From assembly GCA_910578505.1 (NCBI GenBank), contig CAJTPV010000008.1, positions 1-64,000 on the forward strand: a DNA stretch of 64,000 nucleotides, read 5' to 3'. Positions within the stretch are counted from its first letter, which is position 1. Every line of letters starts with the position of its first letter. The notes beneath the pieces were generated by a model. The model was not told where the DNA came from and searched no databases. It saw only the letters and a program-made list of their open reading frames with translations. Of the stretch, positions 56,501 to 63,899 are shown one piece after another. Origin of the DNA: an uncultured Oscillospiraceae bacterium (lineage in GTDB: Bacteria > Bacillota > Clostridia > Oscillospirales > Oscillospiraceae). Both the position numbers and the translations under genes were made by a program.

Positions 56501-56951
56501 CACCCGCATCGGTCACCTGCAGTACAATTACAGTGTGGGCATCGTTATTCACCCGCAGAATATCTCCAACCTTCACATCCGAAAATTGAACGGATGAGGT
56601 CATCCTCGCGGGCAAATCACCGAAGGCCGCGTCGCTCAGAATGTAAGCGAAGGCAACACAGCCCGCGCCAGTGGCGGCAATTCCACCCTGGGTTCCGCCC
56701 TTCCAAGTGTATTCATTGTTATTGTCCCAAGGCGCCCCCTCCTCATATGTTTTCTGCCCTTTCAGGGCAATCATTTTCTCGTAGGCCTCCTGCGGTGAAG
56801 GGACAGAAACCCCCGCATAAGGGGCCGGGGCAGCTGTGTATGTTCCCGCAGGGATATTTTGCTGCGGCGGGCCATCCTGCCATGCATGCGCTGTTGGCAC
56901 AGCGGACATACACAGGCACAGTGATAAAGCGGTTGAAAGTATTCGTTTCAT
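53538..56951 (-). CDS. SLH-anchored surface protein with LRR_5 and Cys-rich repeats
   Basis: A protein of 1137 residues from ATG 56951 (AGGAGGT ahead). Signal peptide MKRILSTALSLCLCMSA...AHA. Next a domain resembling secreted amidase/CHAP-like folds (KGGTQGGIAATGAGCVAFAYILSD, VKVGDILRVNNDAHTVIVLQV). About 215-480 are BspA-type leucine-rich repeats (ATIPASVKTIGSGAFQNCKSL and repeats). About 500-720 are six Cys-rich repeats of about 36 residues each (pattern TCTE.G...YTC..CG.TRTE.IPA.GH.Y). Then come beta-rich domains and, at the C-terminus, three SLH motifs (FTDVPAAKWYYNSVDYVW; ITREQLAVMLWRDAG; FTDSASVSSYAVNAIGWAVNRGI) that bind cell-wall polymers. Probably an adhesin or matrix protein. Confidence 0.85.
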   Translation of the reverse strand: MKRILSTALSLCLCMSAVPTAHAWQDGPPQQNIPAGTYTAAPAPYAGVSVPSPQEAYEKMIALKGQKTYEEGAPWDNNNEYTWKGGTQGGIAATGAGCVAFAYILSDAAFGDLPARMTSSVQFSDVKVGDILRVNNDAHTVIVLQVTDAGVVIAEGNYHENGSEGKIHWGRSMDKAEVEAANHYITRYPEGYVPPTDPDANKPIGSGNLDGGLKWSLTKAGTLTISGSGAMPDFVKTSDQPWVSHADKILSIVVESGVTAVGSNAFKGSKAISATIPASVKTIGSGAFQNCKSLISVTVSEGVESIGDSAFHACTALKSINLPASISSVGVGVFMECTELSAVKFSAGSQPVSIGDSLFLRCYKLSSVTLPKNINCIGNDMFLDCLMLSTLNIPQGAKSIGERAFSSCSMLTAISVPDSVEKIGIAAFQSSAIKDIYYSGSEAQWNAIQKLGDVPTSLQNITVHYNSSLPDAGTDPDPGPDPGHEHVWNSGAVTSPAGCTSSGVRTYTCTECGETRTETIPATGHRYGAGVVTKPATCTESGIRTYSCSRCGSTRTETISAVGHSYSAFVVTREATCTEDGIRTSTCSNCGDARTEAIPAVGHHYEITAVTKEATCTEDGEQTSSCANCGDVKTEVIPAAGHRYGPVTITREATCTQPGEQTSTCTACGDIKTESIPAAGHRYGPVTVTQEATCTADGAQTSTCSACGDVRKEIIRALGHSFVRNDDGDYACVNERNAGGEPATIVSAAVADGYTQVRANTDRLVARYAYQNAASSREYVSGVIRSVLSSVSSLLQYTINTIQFTPPTQTADGEFVYTITIRLGGRAAAAWLTTEPLYMVIPADSEPDPDPIPDPVPDVDQEVHYISIPRFSGGEIIPSVRRAAWGDRVTLTVHPDAGYELSDLTVSGAWGRKVSIREMGDGRFIFTMPDSRVDVSAEFVLQTPEPADDPADDEIFTGLGTPGISGIVLNPAPMPFTDVPAAKWYYNSVDYVWKHYLMSGVSDTQFAPEQTTSRAMIWTILARTHNVRTDINPGSVWYERGQLWAIEQGVTDGSDPLGDITREQLAVMLWRDAGGIGGGGDLSRFTDSASVSSYAVNAIGWAVNRGILKGSNGVLNPKGTATRAEVAAMIMRYADTV

Positions 56952-57020
56952 CCTCTGGTTACCTCCTATCAATTTGGTTCTTGTAGTATATCCTGCCAGC
57001 CCTGCTTTGTCAATCAACAA

Positions 57021-57239
57021 AATGCCGGTACGGAAAAGAACAGCAACAGCAGCAGAATAAGAGGTCAGATTTTATAGCAATCCTCAAAATTGCCGGCAGG
57101 AAGCCCTCTCCGTCACGGCTGACTGAGAGGGCCGTACAGCATTTTGCCGAAAATACTGCTGCTTTCAATTATTTGGGGGTGCATAACGGGCGGAGTTGTG
57201 ATATAATGAGAAAAATGTCGAAATATGGAGGAATATGGT
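57021..57239. promoter_or_regulatory. Divergent intergenic region with extended -10 promoter for the lysozyme gene
   Basis: On the plus strand TGATATAAT (-10 box 57202-57207, extended -10) precedes the GH25 gene without a clear -35. A small hairpin (GCCCTCTC 57103-57110 with GAGAGGGC 57125-57132) lies upstream. No gene seen. Confidence 0.5.
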
Positions 57240-58229
57240 ATGGACAATCATCAGCCTGAATTTGATTGGAAGGAAAGACGGCCAGATGACCGCCAGCTGA
57301 GAGAGCCGGTCCCCGACAGACGGCAGCCGCCCCCATCACACCCCCGGAATCGCTCCCGCCGGAGCGGGCTGCATATTTTGCCTCTTGCAGTGTCCGTTCT
57401 CGCTCTTGTTGTCGCCATAACAGCGCTGTTCCTCGCGCTGCGGAAAGAGCCGGAGCCCGACCCCGCTCCTCCGGCGGAGGAGGAACCGATCACGTTTCGC
57501 TTTGGCGACATGGTCCTGACGCCTATTGAAGGGATCCCGCTCAATACCTACAATAAGGATGCATTCCGCTCCGATGAAAAGGGGCGGACGACATACGAGC
57601 AGGCTGGGGAATACGCGAAGACAGGGGTTGATGTGTCTACGCACCAAAAGGAGATCGATTGGCAGGCTGTAGCGGCGGACGGGATCGACTTTGCGATTCT
57701 GCGGGCAGGCAATCGGGGATATACGGAGGGGGGACTCTTTGTAGACCAGACCTTTGCGCAAAATCTGCAGGGGGCGCTGGAGGCCGGATTGGAGGTTGGC
57801 GTCTATTTCTTCTCCCAGGCCACCACTCCGGAGGAGGCCGAACAGGAGGCGGACTTCGTTCTGGGCATATTGGACGGACAGGAGCTTGCCTTTCCGGTCG
57901 CCTTTGACTGGGAGTTCATCGCGGATGATGAAGCCCGCACCAACCATATGGATGGGGCCATGATCACCCGCTGCGCGGCTGCTTTTTGTGAGCGAATCAA
58001 AGCAGCCGGCTATCAACCGGCAATCTACTTTAACAGAACGCAGGGATATCTCCACTATGATCTTCGGGAACTGAAGGATTATCAACTGTGGCTGGCGGAA
58101 TATGATACGGCGCCCGACTTTTATTATCACTTCGATCTCTGGCAATACTCTGACGCGGGACGTGTGAACGGTATACAGGGCAATGTGGATTTGAATTTGT
58201 CTCTCTCCACAGGCGAACCGGGGATTTAG
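57240..58229 (+). CDS. Membrane-anchored GH25 lysozyme (N-acetylmuramidase)
   Basis: A protein of 329 residues from ATG 57240, eight bases after GGAGG. A hydrophilic, Pro/Arg-rich cytoplasmic head of about 45 residues, one membrane helix (LHILPLAVSVLALVVAITALFLAL), a linker, then the GH25 domain from about residue 125. The family marks are present: TGVDVSTHQKEIDWQAVAADGIDFAILRAG, GVYFFSQATTPEEAEQEADFVLG, the catalytic region AFDWEF, and a final DLWQYSDAGRVNGIQGNVDLN. It cuts beta-1,4 bonds in peptidoglycan on the outer face of the membrane, so a wall-remodelling role is more likely than phage lysis. Confidence 0.9.
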   Translation: MDNHQPEFDWKERRPDDRQLREPVPDRRQPPPSHPRNRSRRSGLHILPLAVSVLALVVAITALFLALRKEPEPDPAPPAEEEPITFRFGDMVLTPIEGIPLNTYNKDAFRSDEKGRTTYEQAGEYAKTGVDVSTHQKEIDWQAVAADGIDFAILRAGNRGYTEGGLFVDQTFAQNLQGALEAGLEVGVYFFSQATTPEEAEQEADFVLGILDGQELAFPVAFDWEFIADDEARTNHMDGAMITRCAAAFCERIKAAGYQPAIYFNRTQGYLHYDLRELKDYQLWLAEYDTAPDFYYHFDLWQYSDAGRVNGIQGNVDLNLSLSTGEPGI

Positions 58230-58324
58230 TCCATACTTTGGCCGCAGGCAGACCCGAAAAACCGTCTATTGGCCGGCGGCGGTTTCAACGACAGCTGGAA
58301 TGCCATCTGCCCCGGATGCAAGTC

Positions 58325-58352
58325 AGGGCCGCCCGCGTCAGCGGGCGGCCCT
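58325..58352. terminator. Terminator between the lysozyme and NimA-like genes
   Basis: AGGGCCGCCCGC (58325-58336) pairs with GCGGGCGGCCCT (58341-58352) around GTCA. Placed between convergent genes. Confidence 0.75.
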
Positions 58353-58363
58353 GTAATTGCTGG

Positions 58364-58837
58364 TCAATGGGTATTGTCCCGCCTTTTGGCGGTCAGGTCC
58401 GTTACGGTCATTTTCAAAACCGTTGTCACTTTGATGGGGGCTGTGTTGAACGCAAAATCCTCTGCGTGGTAGTGCCGCATCAAAATCTTCAGCGCGCTGT
58501 GCTTCTCCTCCTCCGGCACAAGCTCGATTGTCCCGCGCCCCATCACGCTCTCATAGGCCATGGTGCAGCTCATGTGCGGCTCGTCGAGGATCAGGCTGTG
58601 GCCGCAGTCCATTTCAAAGGCCGCGCGGTTGTCCCTGGCAATCAGCTCCAGCTTCTTTCCCTCAGCAGCGGCATGGAAATAAAAGAAGACCTGCTCCCCC
58701 TGCACATCCAGCCCGAAATTGAGGGGGACGATATACGGGAAATCCCCGTCGTGCAGGGCAATCCTGCAAACATCGCACTTTTCCATAATGGCAAGGATTT
58801 CCTGGAAATCTGTAATTTCCCGGTCTTTTCTTCTCAT
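58364..58837 (-). CDS. Pyridoxamine 5'-phosphate oxidase-related flavoprotein (NimA-like)
   Basis: A protein of 157 residues with the split-barrel FMN fold: REITDFQEILAIMEKCDVCRIALHDGDFPYIVPLNFGLD, then VFFYFHAAAEGKKLELIARDNRAAFEMDCG and YESVMGRGTIELV. This is the 5-nitroimidazole-reductase-like (NimA) subgroup, which binds FMN or haem-like cofactors; most members have no proven substrate. Its ATG (58837) overlaps the stop of the Uma2 gene, so the two are coupled. Confidence 0.85.
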   Translation of the reverse strand: MRRKDREITDFQEILAIMEKCDVCRIALHDGDFPYIVPLNFGLDVQGEQVFFYFHAAAEGKKLELIARDNRAAFEMDCGHSLILDEPHMSCTMAYESVMGRGTIELVPEEEKHSALKILMRHYHAEDFAFNTAPIKVTTVLKMTVTDLTAKRRDNTH

Positions 58838-59424
58838 CTCTGACCTCCTGTCTGCTCCGCAAACACCTTGCTCAATTCCATAAAGCAGCCTTCCAGCACA
58901 TTGACCTTGGCAATATCCTCCGGCCCGTATACCTCGTGAATCTGGAGTATGCCGCCGTCCAGCAGGAAGACCTGCACCGACTGCTCATCCGGATTGACGA
59001 TCCAGTACTCCCTGACCCCGGCCCGCTGGTACAGGTTCAGCTTGACGAGCCTGTCGTGACGGAGGCTGGAGGGGGAGAGAATTTCGATCACCAGGTCCGG
59101 CGCGCCTCTGCAGCCGTACTCGTCCAGCTTGCGCAGGTCGCACACAACGGAGATGTCCGGTTCCACCATCGTGTCCACGTCCTCCGGGGCGTCCCCGTCC
59201 TGTTCGAAGAGCCGGACGCCGAAGGGGGCCGGGTAGACCCGGCATTTCTTCCCCTCCAGAAAGTTGGCCAGCTGCCGTGTGAGTTCTGTCAGTACGCCCT
59301 GATGCACTCTGCGGGGCGGAGCCATCAGGAAGACCTCGCCGTCAATAATCTCCGCCCGCTCTTTTTCCTCCCATGTCAGGATATCCGCAAAGGTGTACCG
59401 CGCTTTTTCCGCCGGTAAAGCCAT
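58834..59424 (-). CDS. Uma2-family (DUF820) PD-(D/E)XK-fold protein
   Basis: A protein of 196 residues. ATG 59424 is chosen because GGGGGG ends six bases ahead. Restriction-endonuclease-like fold marks: ERAEIIDGEVFLM, MVEPDISVVCD, APDLVIEILSPSSLRHDRLVKLNLYQRAGVREYWIVNPD. Uma2 proteins are abundant in cyanobacteria and some Clostridia and are presumed nucleases of unknown target. It sits outside the mobile elements and is coupled to the NimA-like gene. Confidence 0.85.
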   Translation of the reverse strand: MALPAEKARYTFADILTWEEKERAEIIDGEVFLMAPPRRVHQGVLTELTRQLANFLEGKKCRVYPAPFGVRLFEQDGDAPEDVDTMVEPDISVVCDLRKLDEYGCRGAPDLVIEILSPSSLRHDRLVKLNLYQRAGVREYWIVNPDEQSVQVFLLDGGILQIHEVYGPEDIAKVNVLEGCFMELSKVFAEQTGGQR

Positions 59425-59542
59425 ACGCATCCCCCCAATCGACTGATTTCCTATCCGCAGTATACCGGATCCGCCCCGAAAAGTCAAGAATCCGGCCTTT
59501 TCCAGTCCCAAAAAAATTCCTGAAAAAACTTTGTGAAAGATA

Positions 59543-59571
59543 TTGCAATCTTCTGCCATATGGTGTATGAT
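59543..59571 (+). promoter_or_regulatory. Promoter of the folT-folC transcript
   Basis: TTGCAA (59543-59548), 17 bp and TATGAT (59566-59571). The transcript would carry a leader of about 308 bases containing the riboswitch below. Confidence 0.65.
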
Positions 59572-59618
59572 AGGAGCGTCCTGGGGTTAACAGCCTGGGG
59601 ACACGATCAAATAGGATT

Positions 59619-59723
59619 GGTAGAGTAAGCATTGCGCGTAAAGTGGCAAGAGGCTGGGAAGTTGCCCTTGCACGAAAGGCCCCCATGAAATAGGGCCTAC
59701 GATGTAATGCTGCATCCGCTACC
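59619..59723 (+). promoter_or_regulatory. Tetrahydrofolate (THF) riboswitch
   Basis: Matches the folT/THF motif. P1 is GGTAG (59619-59623) with CTACC (59719-59723). Next comes GAGTA, then GCATT (59629-59633) pairing with AATGC (59706-59710). The conserved GCGCGTAAAGTG (59634-59645) and GCTGCATCCGCTACC (59709-59723) are present, with a pairing middle arm (GGCAAG/CTTGC and GGCCC/GGGCC) closed by ACGAAAG. It binds reduced folates and lowers expression of the folate transporter directly downstream, the usual genetic setting. Confidence 0.85.
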
Positions 59724-59741
59724 GCACGACCCCGGATGTAT

Positions 59742-59799
59742 CATGCCAACCTGTGCCGCGAGGGAGAAGCTCCCCTCCGGCTTGGATTGGCATGTTTTT
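59742..59799 (+). terminator. Expression-platform terminator of the THF riboswitch
   Basis: CATGCCAA (59742-59749) pairs with TTGGCATG (59787-59794); inner pairs CCG/CGG and GGGAG/CTCCC are also present, and TTTTT (59795-59799) follows. Placed 19 bases behind the aptamer, it is the likely folate-controlled transcription stop. A further small hairpin (GCCCC-AAC-GGGGC) lies just before the folT ribosome site. Confidence 0.75.
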
Positions 59800-59885
59800 C
59801 TATCCGGGCCACTGCTGGCAGACGCCACTTTACCCCTCCTAACAACCAGCCCCAACGGGGCGGAATTTTAAGGAGGAGACGCAAA

Positions 59886-60485
59886 ATGGAGCGTACCCAA
59901 AACAAGAAAACTCTGCACGACACCTTTTCCACCCGCAACCTGGTCATGATGGCCGCGCTCGTCGCCATCCAGATCATTCTGGCCCGCTTTTTCAGTATCC
60001 AGACGGATACCCTGCGGATCAGCTTCGAGAGCATCCCCGTCATCCTGGCCGGCATGTGGCTGGGTCCCCTGTGCGGCGCAGTGGTGGCTGTGGTGGCCGA
60101 CGTCCTGGGCACCATCATCCAGGGCTACGGCGCGTGGTTCCCGCCGCTGGTTCTGGGCCCCCTGTCCGTGGGCATCCTCAGCGGCGTGAGCACCAAGTAC
60201 ATCTTCCGCAGCAGCCTGGCCGAGACCAGGGACACCTGGAAGGTGGTTGCCACCGTGGCCGTGGTGGGCATCCTCAACAGCTTCCTCTTCGGCCTCATCG
60301 GCAGCACCCTCTACAGCATTATCATGGTGGGCAACACGACGCCCTTCAACGTGCTGCTGTGGACCAATCTGCTCCAGCGTCTGGCGACAAAGCCGCTGAC
60401 CATCATCGTCAACACCGTGGTGGTCACCGTGGTCAACCGCGCGGTGTACAAGCCGGTCGTCAGCCATATCCTTTCCAAAGCGTAA
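59886..60485 (+). CDS. folT: Folate ECF transporter S component
   Basis: A 199-residue membrane protein with about six helices, following AAGGAGG. It begins STRNLVMMAALVAIQIILARFFSIQT and contains LRISFESIPVILAGMWLGPLCGAVVAVVADVLGTII, the ECF S-component signature (substrate-specific, small). It binds folates and docks to a shared ECF module (EcfA, EcfA', EcfT) encoded elsewhere. The upstream THF riboswitch and the downstream folylpolyglutamate synthase fix the substrate as folate. Confidence 0.9.
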   Translation: MERTQNKKTLHDTFSTRNLVMMAALVAIQIILARFFSIQTDTLRISFESIPVILAGMWLGPLCGAVVAVVADVLGTIIQGYGAWFPPLVLGPLSVGILSGVSTKYIFRSSLAETRDTWKVVATVAVVGILNSFLFGLIGSTLYSIIMVGNTTPFNVLLWTNLLQRLATKPLTIIVNTVVVTVVNRAVYKPVVSHILSKA

Positions 60486-60514
60486 AAATCAACTCAGAAA
60501 TCAGGTGTAATACT

Positions 60515-61777
60515 ATGACCTACGAAGAAGCCTTGTCCTTTATCCACTCCGTAGACTGGAGGGGCAGCAAGCTGGGCCTGGAGCGGACCCAGGAGCTGAT
60601 GGAAAAACTGGGACACCCGGAAAAACAGATGAAATTTATCCACATCGCCGGCACCAACGGCAAGGGCTCCACCGCCGCCATGCTGGCCGCCATCCTCACG
60701 GAGTCAGGCTACCGCACGGGATTGTACACCTCGCCATATATCGACCGCTTCAACGAGCGGATGCAGATCAACGGGGAGCAGATTCCCGACCAGGAGCTGG
60801 CGGAGCTGACGGAGTATATCCTCCCCTACGCCAGGGCCATGGAGGACGCCCCCACGGAGTTTGAGCTGGTGACCGCCCTGGCCATGGTCTGGTTTGCCCG
60901 GCGCAGGTGCGAAGTCGTGGTGCTGGAGGTGGGCATGGGCGGCGAGCTGGACTCCACCAATGTCATCGACGTGCCGGAGATCGCCATCATCACGGCCATG
61001 GGTCTGGACCACGTGGCGGAGCTGGGGCCCACCATGACCGATATCGCCCGGGCCAAGGCGGGCATCATCAAGCCCGGCGGCAGCGTGATCCTGTACGGCG
61101 GCAATCCGGAGGCGGACCGGGTGTTTGAGCAGGTGTGCGCGGAGAAGAATGCGGCGCTGTATTACCCCGATTTCAGCAAGATCATCCCCAAGGAGTTCGA
61201 TCTGTCCGGGCAGTGCTTCACCTATCAGTATTGGACGGACGTGCGCATCCCCCTGGTGGGCGAGTACCAGATGAAGAACGCCGCCGTGGTGCTGGAGACC
61301 GTGAAGGTGCTGCGGAGCAAGGGCTGGAAGCTGGACGGCGAGCCGGTCCGCCGGGGCCTGCTGGCCACCCGCTGGCCCGCCCGGTTCGAGGTGCTGCGCC
61401 GGGACCCGGTGTTCATCGTGGACGGCGGGCATAACCCCCACGGCATCCAGGCCACGGCAGAGAGTTTGCGGCGGCTGTTTCCGGGGAAAAAGTTCACCTT
61501 TGTCACCGGCGTCATGGCCGACAAGGACGTGGAGTCCATTCTGGGGCTGATCGTCCCGCTGGCGGAGCAGTTTTTCGCCGTCCGGCCCAATAACCCGCGG
61601 GCTATGGCGGCGGAGGAGCTGGCGTCCCGGATCGAAAAGCTGGGCGTCCGGGCCACGGCCTGCGCCTCGGTGGCGGACGGCGTGGCAAAGGCGGTGGCGG
61701 CGGAGGGCCCGGATGGCGTGGCCTGCGCCCTGGGTTCCCTGTACATGAGCGGCGAGGTGCGGGCCTGCCTGTCCTAG
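60515..61777 (+). CDS. folC: Folylpolyglutamate synthase / dihydrofolate synthase
   Basis: A 420-residue Mur-ligase-family enzyme from ATG 60515. It adds glutamates to (tetrahydro)folate so it is retained in the cell. Motifs: IHIAGTNGKGSTAAMLAAIL (P-loop, residues about 42-60), TGLYTSPYIDRFNERMQING, VLEVGMGGELDSTNVI, ITAMGLDHVAELG with the Mg-binding His, AKAGIIKPG, and the C-terminal VDGGHNPHG. It lies 29 bases behind folT under the same riboswitch. Confidence 0.93.
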   Translation: MTYEEALSFIHSVDWRGSKLGLERTQELMEKLGHPEKQMKFIHIAGTNGKGSTAAMLAAILTESGYRTGLYTSPYIDRFNERMQINGEQIPDQELAELTEYILPYARAMEDAPTEFELVTALAMVWFARRRCEVVVLEVGMGGELDSTNVIDVPEIAIITAMGLDHVAELGPTMTDIARAKAGIIKPGGSVILYGGNPEADRVFEQVCAEKNAALYYPDFSKIIPKEFDLSGQCFTYQYWTDVRIPLVGEYQMKNAAVVLETVKVLRSKGWKLDGEPVRRGLLATRWPARFEVLRRDPVFIVDGGHNPHGIQATAESLRRLFPGKKFTFVTGVMADKDVESILGLIVPLAEQFFAVRPNNPRAMAAEELASRIEKLGVRATACASVADGVAKAVAAEGPDGVACALGSLYMSGEVRACLS

Positions 61778-62078
61778 TCGGACGGCCAATGCGCTTCGCG
61801 TCCTGTTTTGCAGATGCAGCTAACCAGGGGCGTATGACAGGTTGTACAATCTGGCTATCGTTAATTAGGCATTTTGCCACTTGTAATCTGCGGGAAAGTT
61901 TGATATAATTTTAACGAACATGGGGCGTGTGCGGTTGTCCTGCCCTTTTTTCACTCTGCGGTGCTGCCGCAGCTACATCCGTTATTGGCGCCGGGGTCGC
62001 GGACGATTGAAGCGCGGCGTCAAAATATAAATTTTTCCGGGGGTGGTGAAATATCCCGGAAAACCAAGGAGGATTTCA
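61778..62078 (+). promoter_or_regulatory. Intergenic leader of fhs with promoter
   Basis: TTGTAA (61881-61886), 17 bp and TATAAT (61904-61909) form a strong promoter. The leader of about 160 bases contains CTGCGG/CCGCAG (near 61960) and, just ahead of the ribosome site, TTTCCGGG/CCCGGAAA (about 62034-62064). I see no match to the THF aptamer here. No gene in this stretch. Confidence 0.65.
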
Positions 62079-63890
62079 ATGGCTATTGAATTCAAGGACG
62101 GCAAGTATGTGGACCCGGCAACCGGCCGGGTGACCCTGGACCCCACCGAGTACAAGGATTGGCAGATTGCCGAGGAAGCGGAGCGCACCCTGCCCCCTGT
62201 GGAGGAGTTCCGTGAGAAGCTGGGCCTGCTGCCCGAGGAGATCATTCCCTACGGCAAGACCCCCAAGCTGGACTTCATCAAGATCATGAACCGCCTGAAG
62301 GATAAGCCCGACGGCAAGTTCATCGAGGTCACAGCCATCACCCCCACCCCCCTGGGCGAGGGCAAGTCCACCGTGTCCCTGGGCCTGGTCGAGGGCCTGG
62401 GCAAGATCGGCAAGAACGTGGGCGGCTGCCTGCGCCAGCCCTCCGGCGGACCGACCATGAACGTCAAGGGCACCGCCGCCGGCGGCGGCAACGCCCTGCT
62501 GATGCCCATGACCGAGTTCTCCCTGGGCCTCACCGGCGACATCAACGACATCATGAACGCCCACAACCTGGCCATGGTGGCGCTGAACGCCCGCATGCAG
62601 CACGAGCGCAACTATGACGACGAGCAGCTGGCCAAGCGCGGTCTGAAGCGCCTGGACATCGACCCGAAGCGGGTGGAGATGGGCTGGGTTCTGGACTTCT
62701 GCGCCCAGGGCCTGCGCAACATCCTCATCGGCATCGGCGGCAGCAAGGACGGCTATCTGATGGAGTCCAAGTTCGGCATTGCCGTTGGCAGCGAGCTGAT
62801 GGCCATTCTGGCTGTTGCCAAGGATCTGAAGGACCTGCGCGAGCGTATCGGCAAGATCGTCGTGGCCTATGACCGCAAGGGCAACCCCGTGACCACCGAG
62901 GATCTGGAGGTGGCCGGCGCCATGACCGCCTGGATGCGCAACTGCATCAACCCCACTATGTGCTACACCGTGGAGCATCAGCCCATGCTGATCCACGCCG
63001 GCCCCTTCGCCAACATCGCCATCGGCCAGTCCTCCGTTATCGGCGACCGGCTGGCGCTGAAGCTCTTTGACTACCACGTCACCGAGTCCGGCTTCGCCGC
63101 CGACATCGGCTTCGAGAAGTTCTGGAACGTGAAGTGCCGCCTGTCCGGCCTGACCCCCAACGTGTCCGTGCTGGTTGCCACCATCCGGGCTCTGAAGATG
63201 CACGGCGGCGGCCCGACCGTCGTCGCGGGACGTCCTCTGCCGGAGGAGTACACCAAGGAGAACCTGGAGCTGCTGGAGAAGGGCACCGAGAACCTGTTCC
63301 ACCATGTTGCCACCATCAAGAAGTCCGGCATCGTCCCCGTGGTCTGCATCAACCAGTTCTACACCGACACCGAGGCGGAGATCAAGCTGCTGCGCCGTCT
63401 GTGCGAGGAGCATGGCGTCCGCTGCGCGGTGAGCAACCACTGGCGTTACGGCGGCGAGGGCGCCATCGAGCTGGCGGAGACGGTCGTCGACGCCTGCAAC
63501 GAGTCCAACGAGATCAAGTTCCTCTATCCCCTGGAGATGCCCCTGCGCGAGCGCGTGGAGAAGATCGCCAAGGAAGTCTACGGCGCGGACGGCGTGGACT
63601 GGGCCCCGCTGGCGCTGGAGAAGGCCAAGCGCTTCGAGTCCGATCCCAAGTACGCCGACTACTGCACCATGATGGTGAAGACCCACCTGTCCCTGAGCCA
63701 CGAGCCCAGCTGGAAGGGCGTGCCCAAGGGCTGGCGTCTGCCCATCCGCGACATCCTGGAGTACGGCGGAGCCAAGTTCCTCTGCCCGATGGCCGGCACC
63801 ATCTCCATGATGCCCGGCACCAGCTCCGACCCGGCTTACCGCCGCATCGACGTGGACACCGAGACGGGCAAGGTTTCCGGCCTGTTCTAA
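62079..63890 (+). CDS. fhs: Formate-tetrahydrofolate ligase
   Basis: A protein of 603 residues from ATG 62079, six bases after AAGGAGG. It joins formate to THF using ATP, giving 10-formyl-THF, the entry of formate into the C1 pool and the Wood-Ljungdahl methyl branch. ATP site ITPTPLGEGKSTVSLGLVEGL (about 87-107), then CLRQPSGGPTMNVKGTAAGGG, MTEFSLGLTGDINDI, ATIRALKMHGGGP, VVCINQFYTDT and AGTISMMPGTSSDPAY. The first 60 residues extend beyond the shorter (about 556) form, as in many Clostridia. The strong RBS, own promoter and very biased codon use (for example CTG, GGC, AAG) point to high expression. Confidence 0.95.
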   Translation: MAIEFKDGKYVDPATGRVTLDPTEYKDWQIAEEAERTLPPVEEFREKLGLLPEEIIPYGKTPKLDFIKIMNRLKDKPDGKFIEVTAITPTPLGEGKSTVSLGLVEGLGKIGKNVGGCLRQPSGGPTMNVKGTAAGGGNALLMPMTEFSLGLTGDINDIMNAHNLAMVALNARMQHERNYDDEQLAKRGLKRLDIDPKRVEMGWVLDFCAQGLRNILIGIGGSKDGYLMESKFGIAVGSELMAILAVAKDLKDLRERIGKIVVAYDRKGNPVTTEDLEVAGAMTAWMRNCINPTMCYTVEHQPMLIHAGPFANIAIGQSSVIGDRLALKLFDYHVTESGFAADIGFEKFWNVKCRLSGLTPNVSVLVATIRALKMHGGGPTVVAGRPLPEEYTKENLELLEKGTENLFHHVATIKKSGIVPVVCINQFYTDTEAEIKLLRRLCEEHGVRCAVSNHWRYGGEGAIELAETVVDACNESNEIKFLYPLEMPLRERVEKIAKEVYGADGVDWAPLALEKAKRFESDPKYADYCTMMVKTHLSLSHEPSWKGVPKGWRLPIRDILEYGGAKFLCPMAGTISMMPGTSSDPAYRRIDVDTETGKVSGLF

Positions 63891-63899
63891 GCTGTTTCT

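Noticed and set aside
61917..62078. Second THF riboswitch in the fhs leader
   Set aside because: The conserved GAGTA, GCGUUAAGUG-like and GCAUCCGCU elements are absent; only simple hairpins are present.
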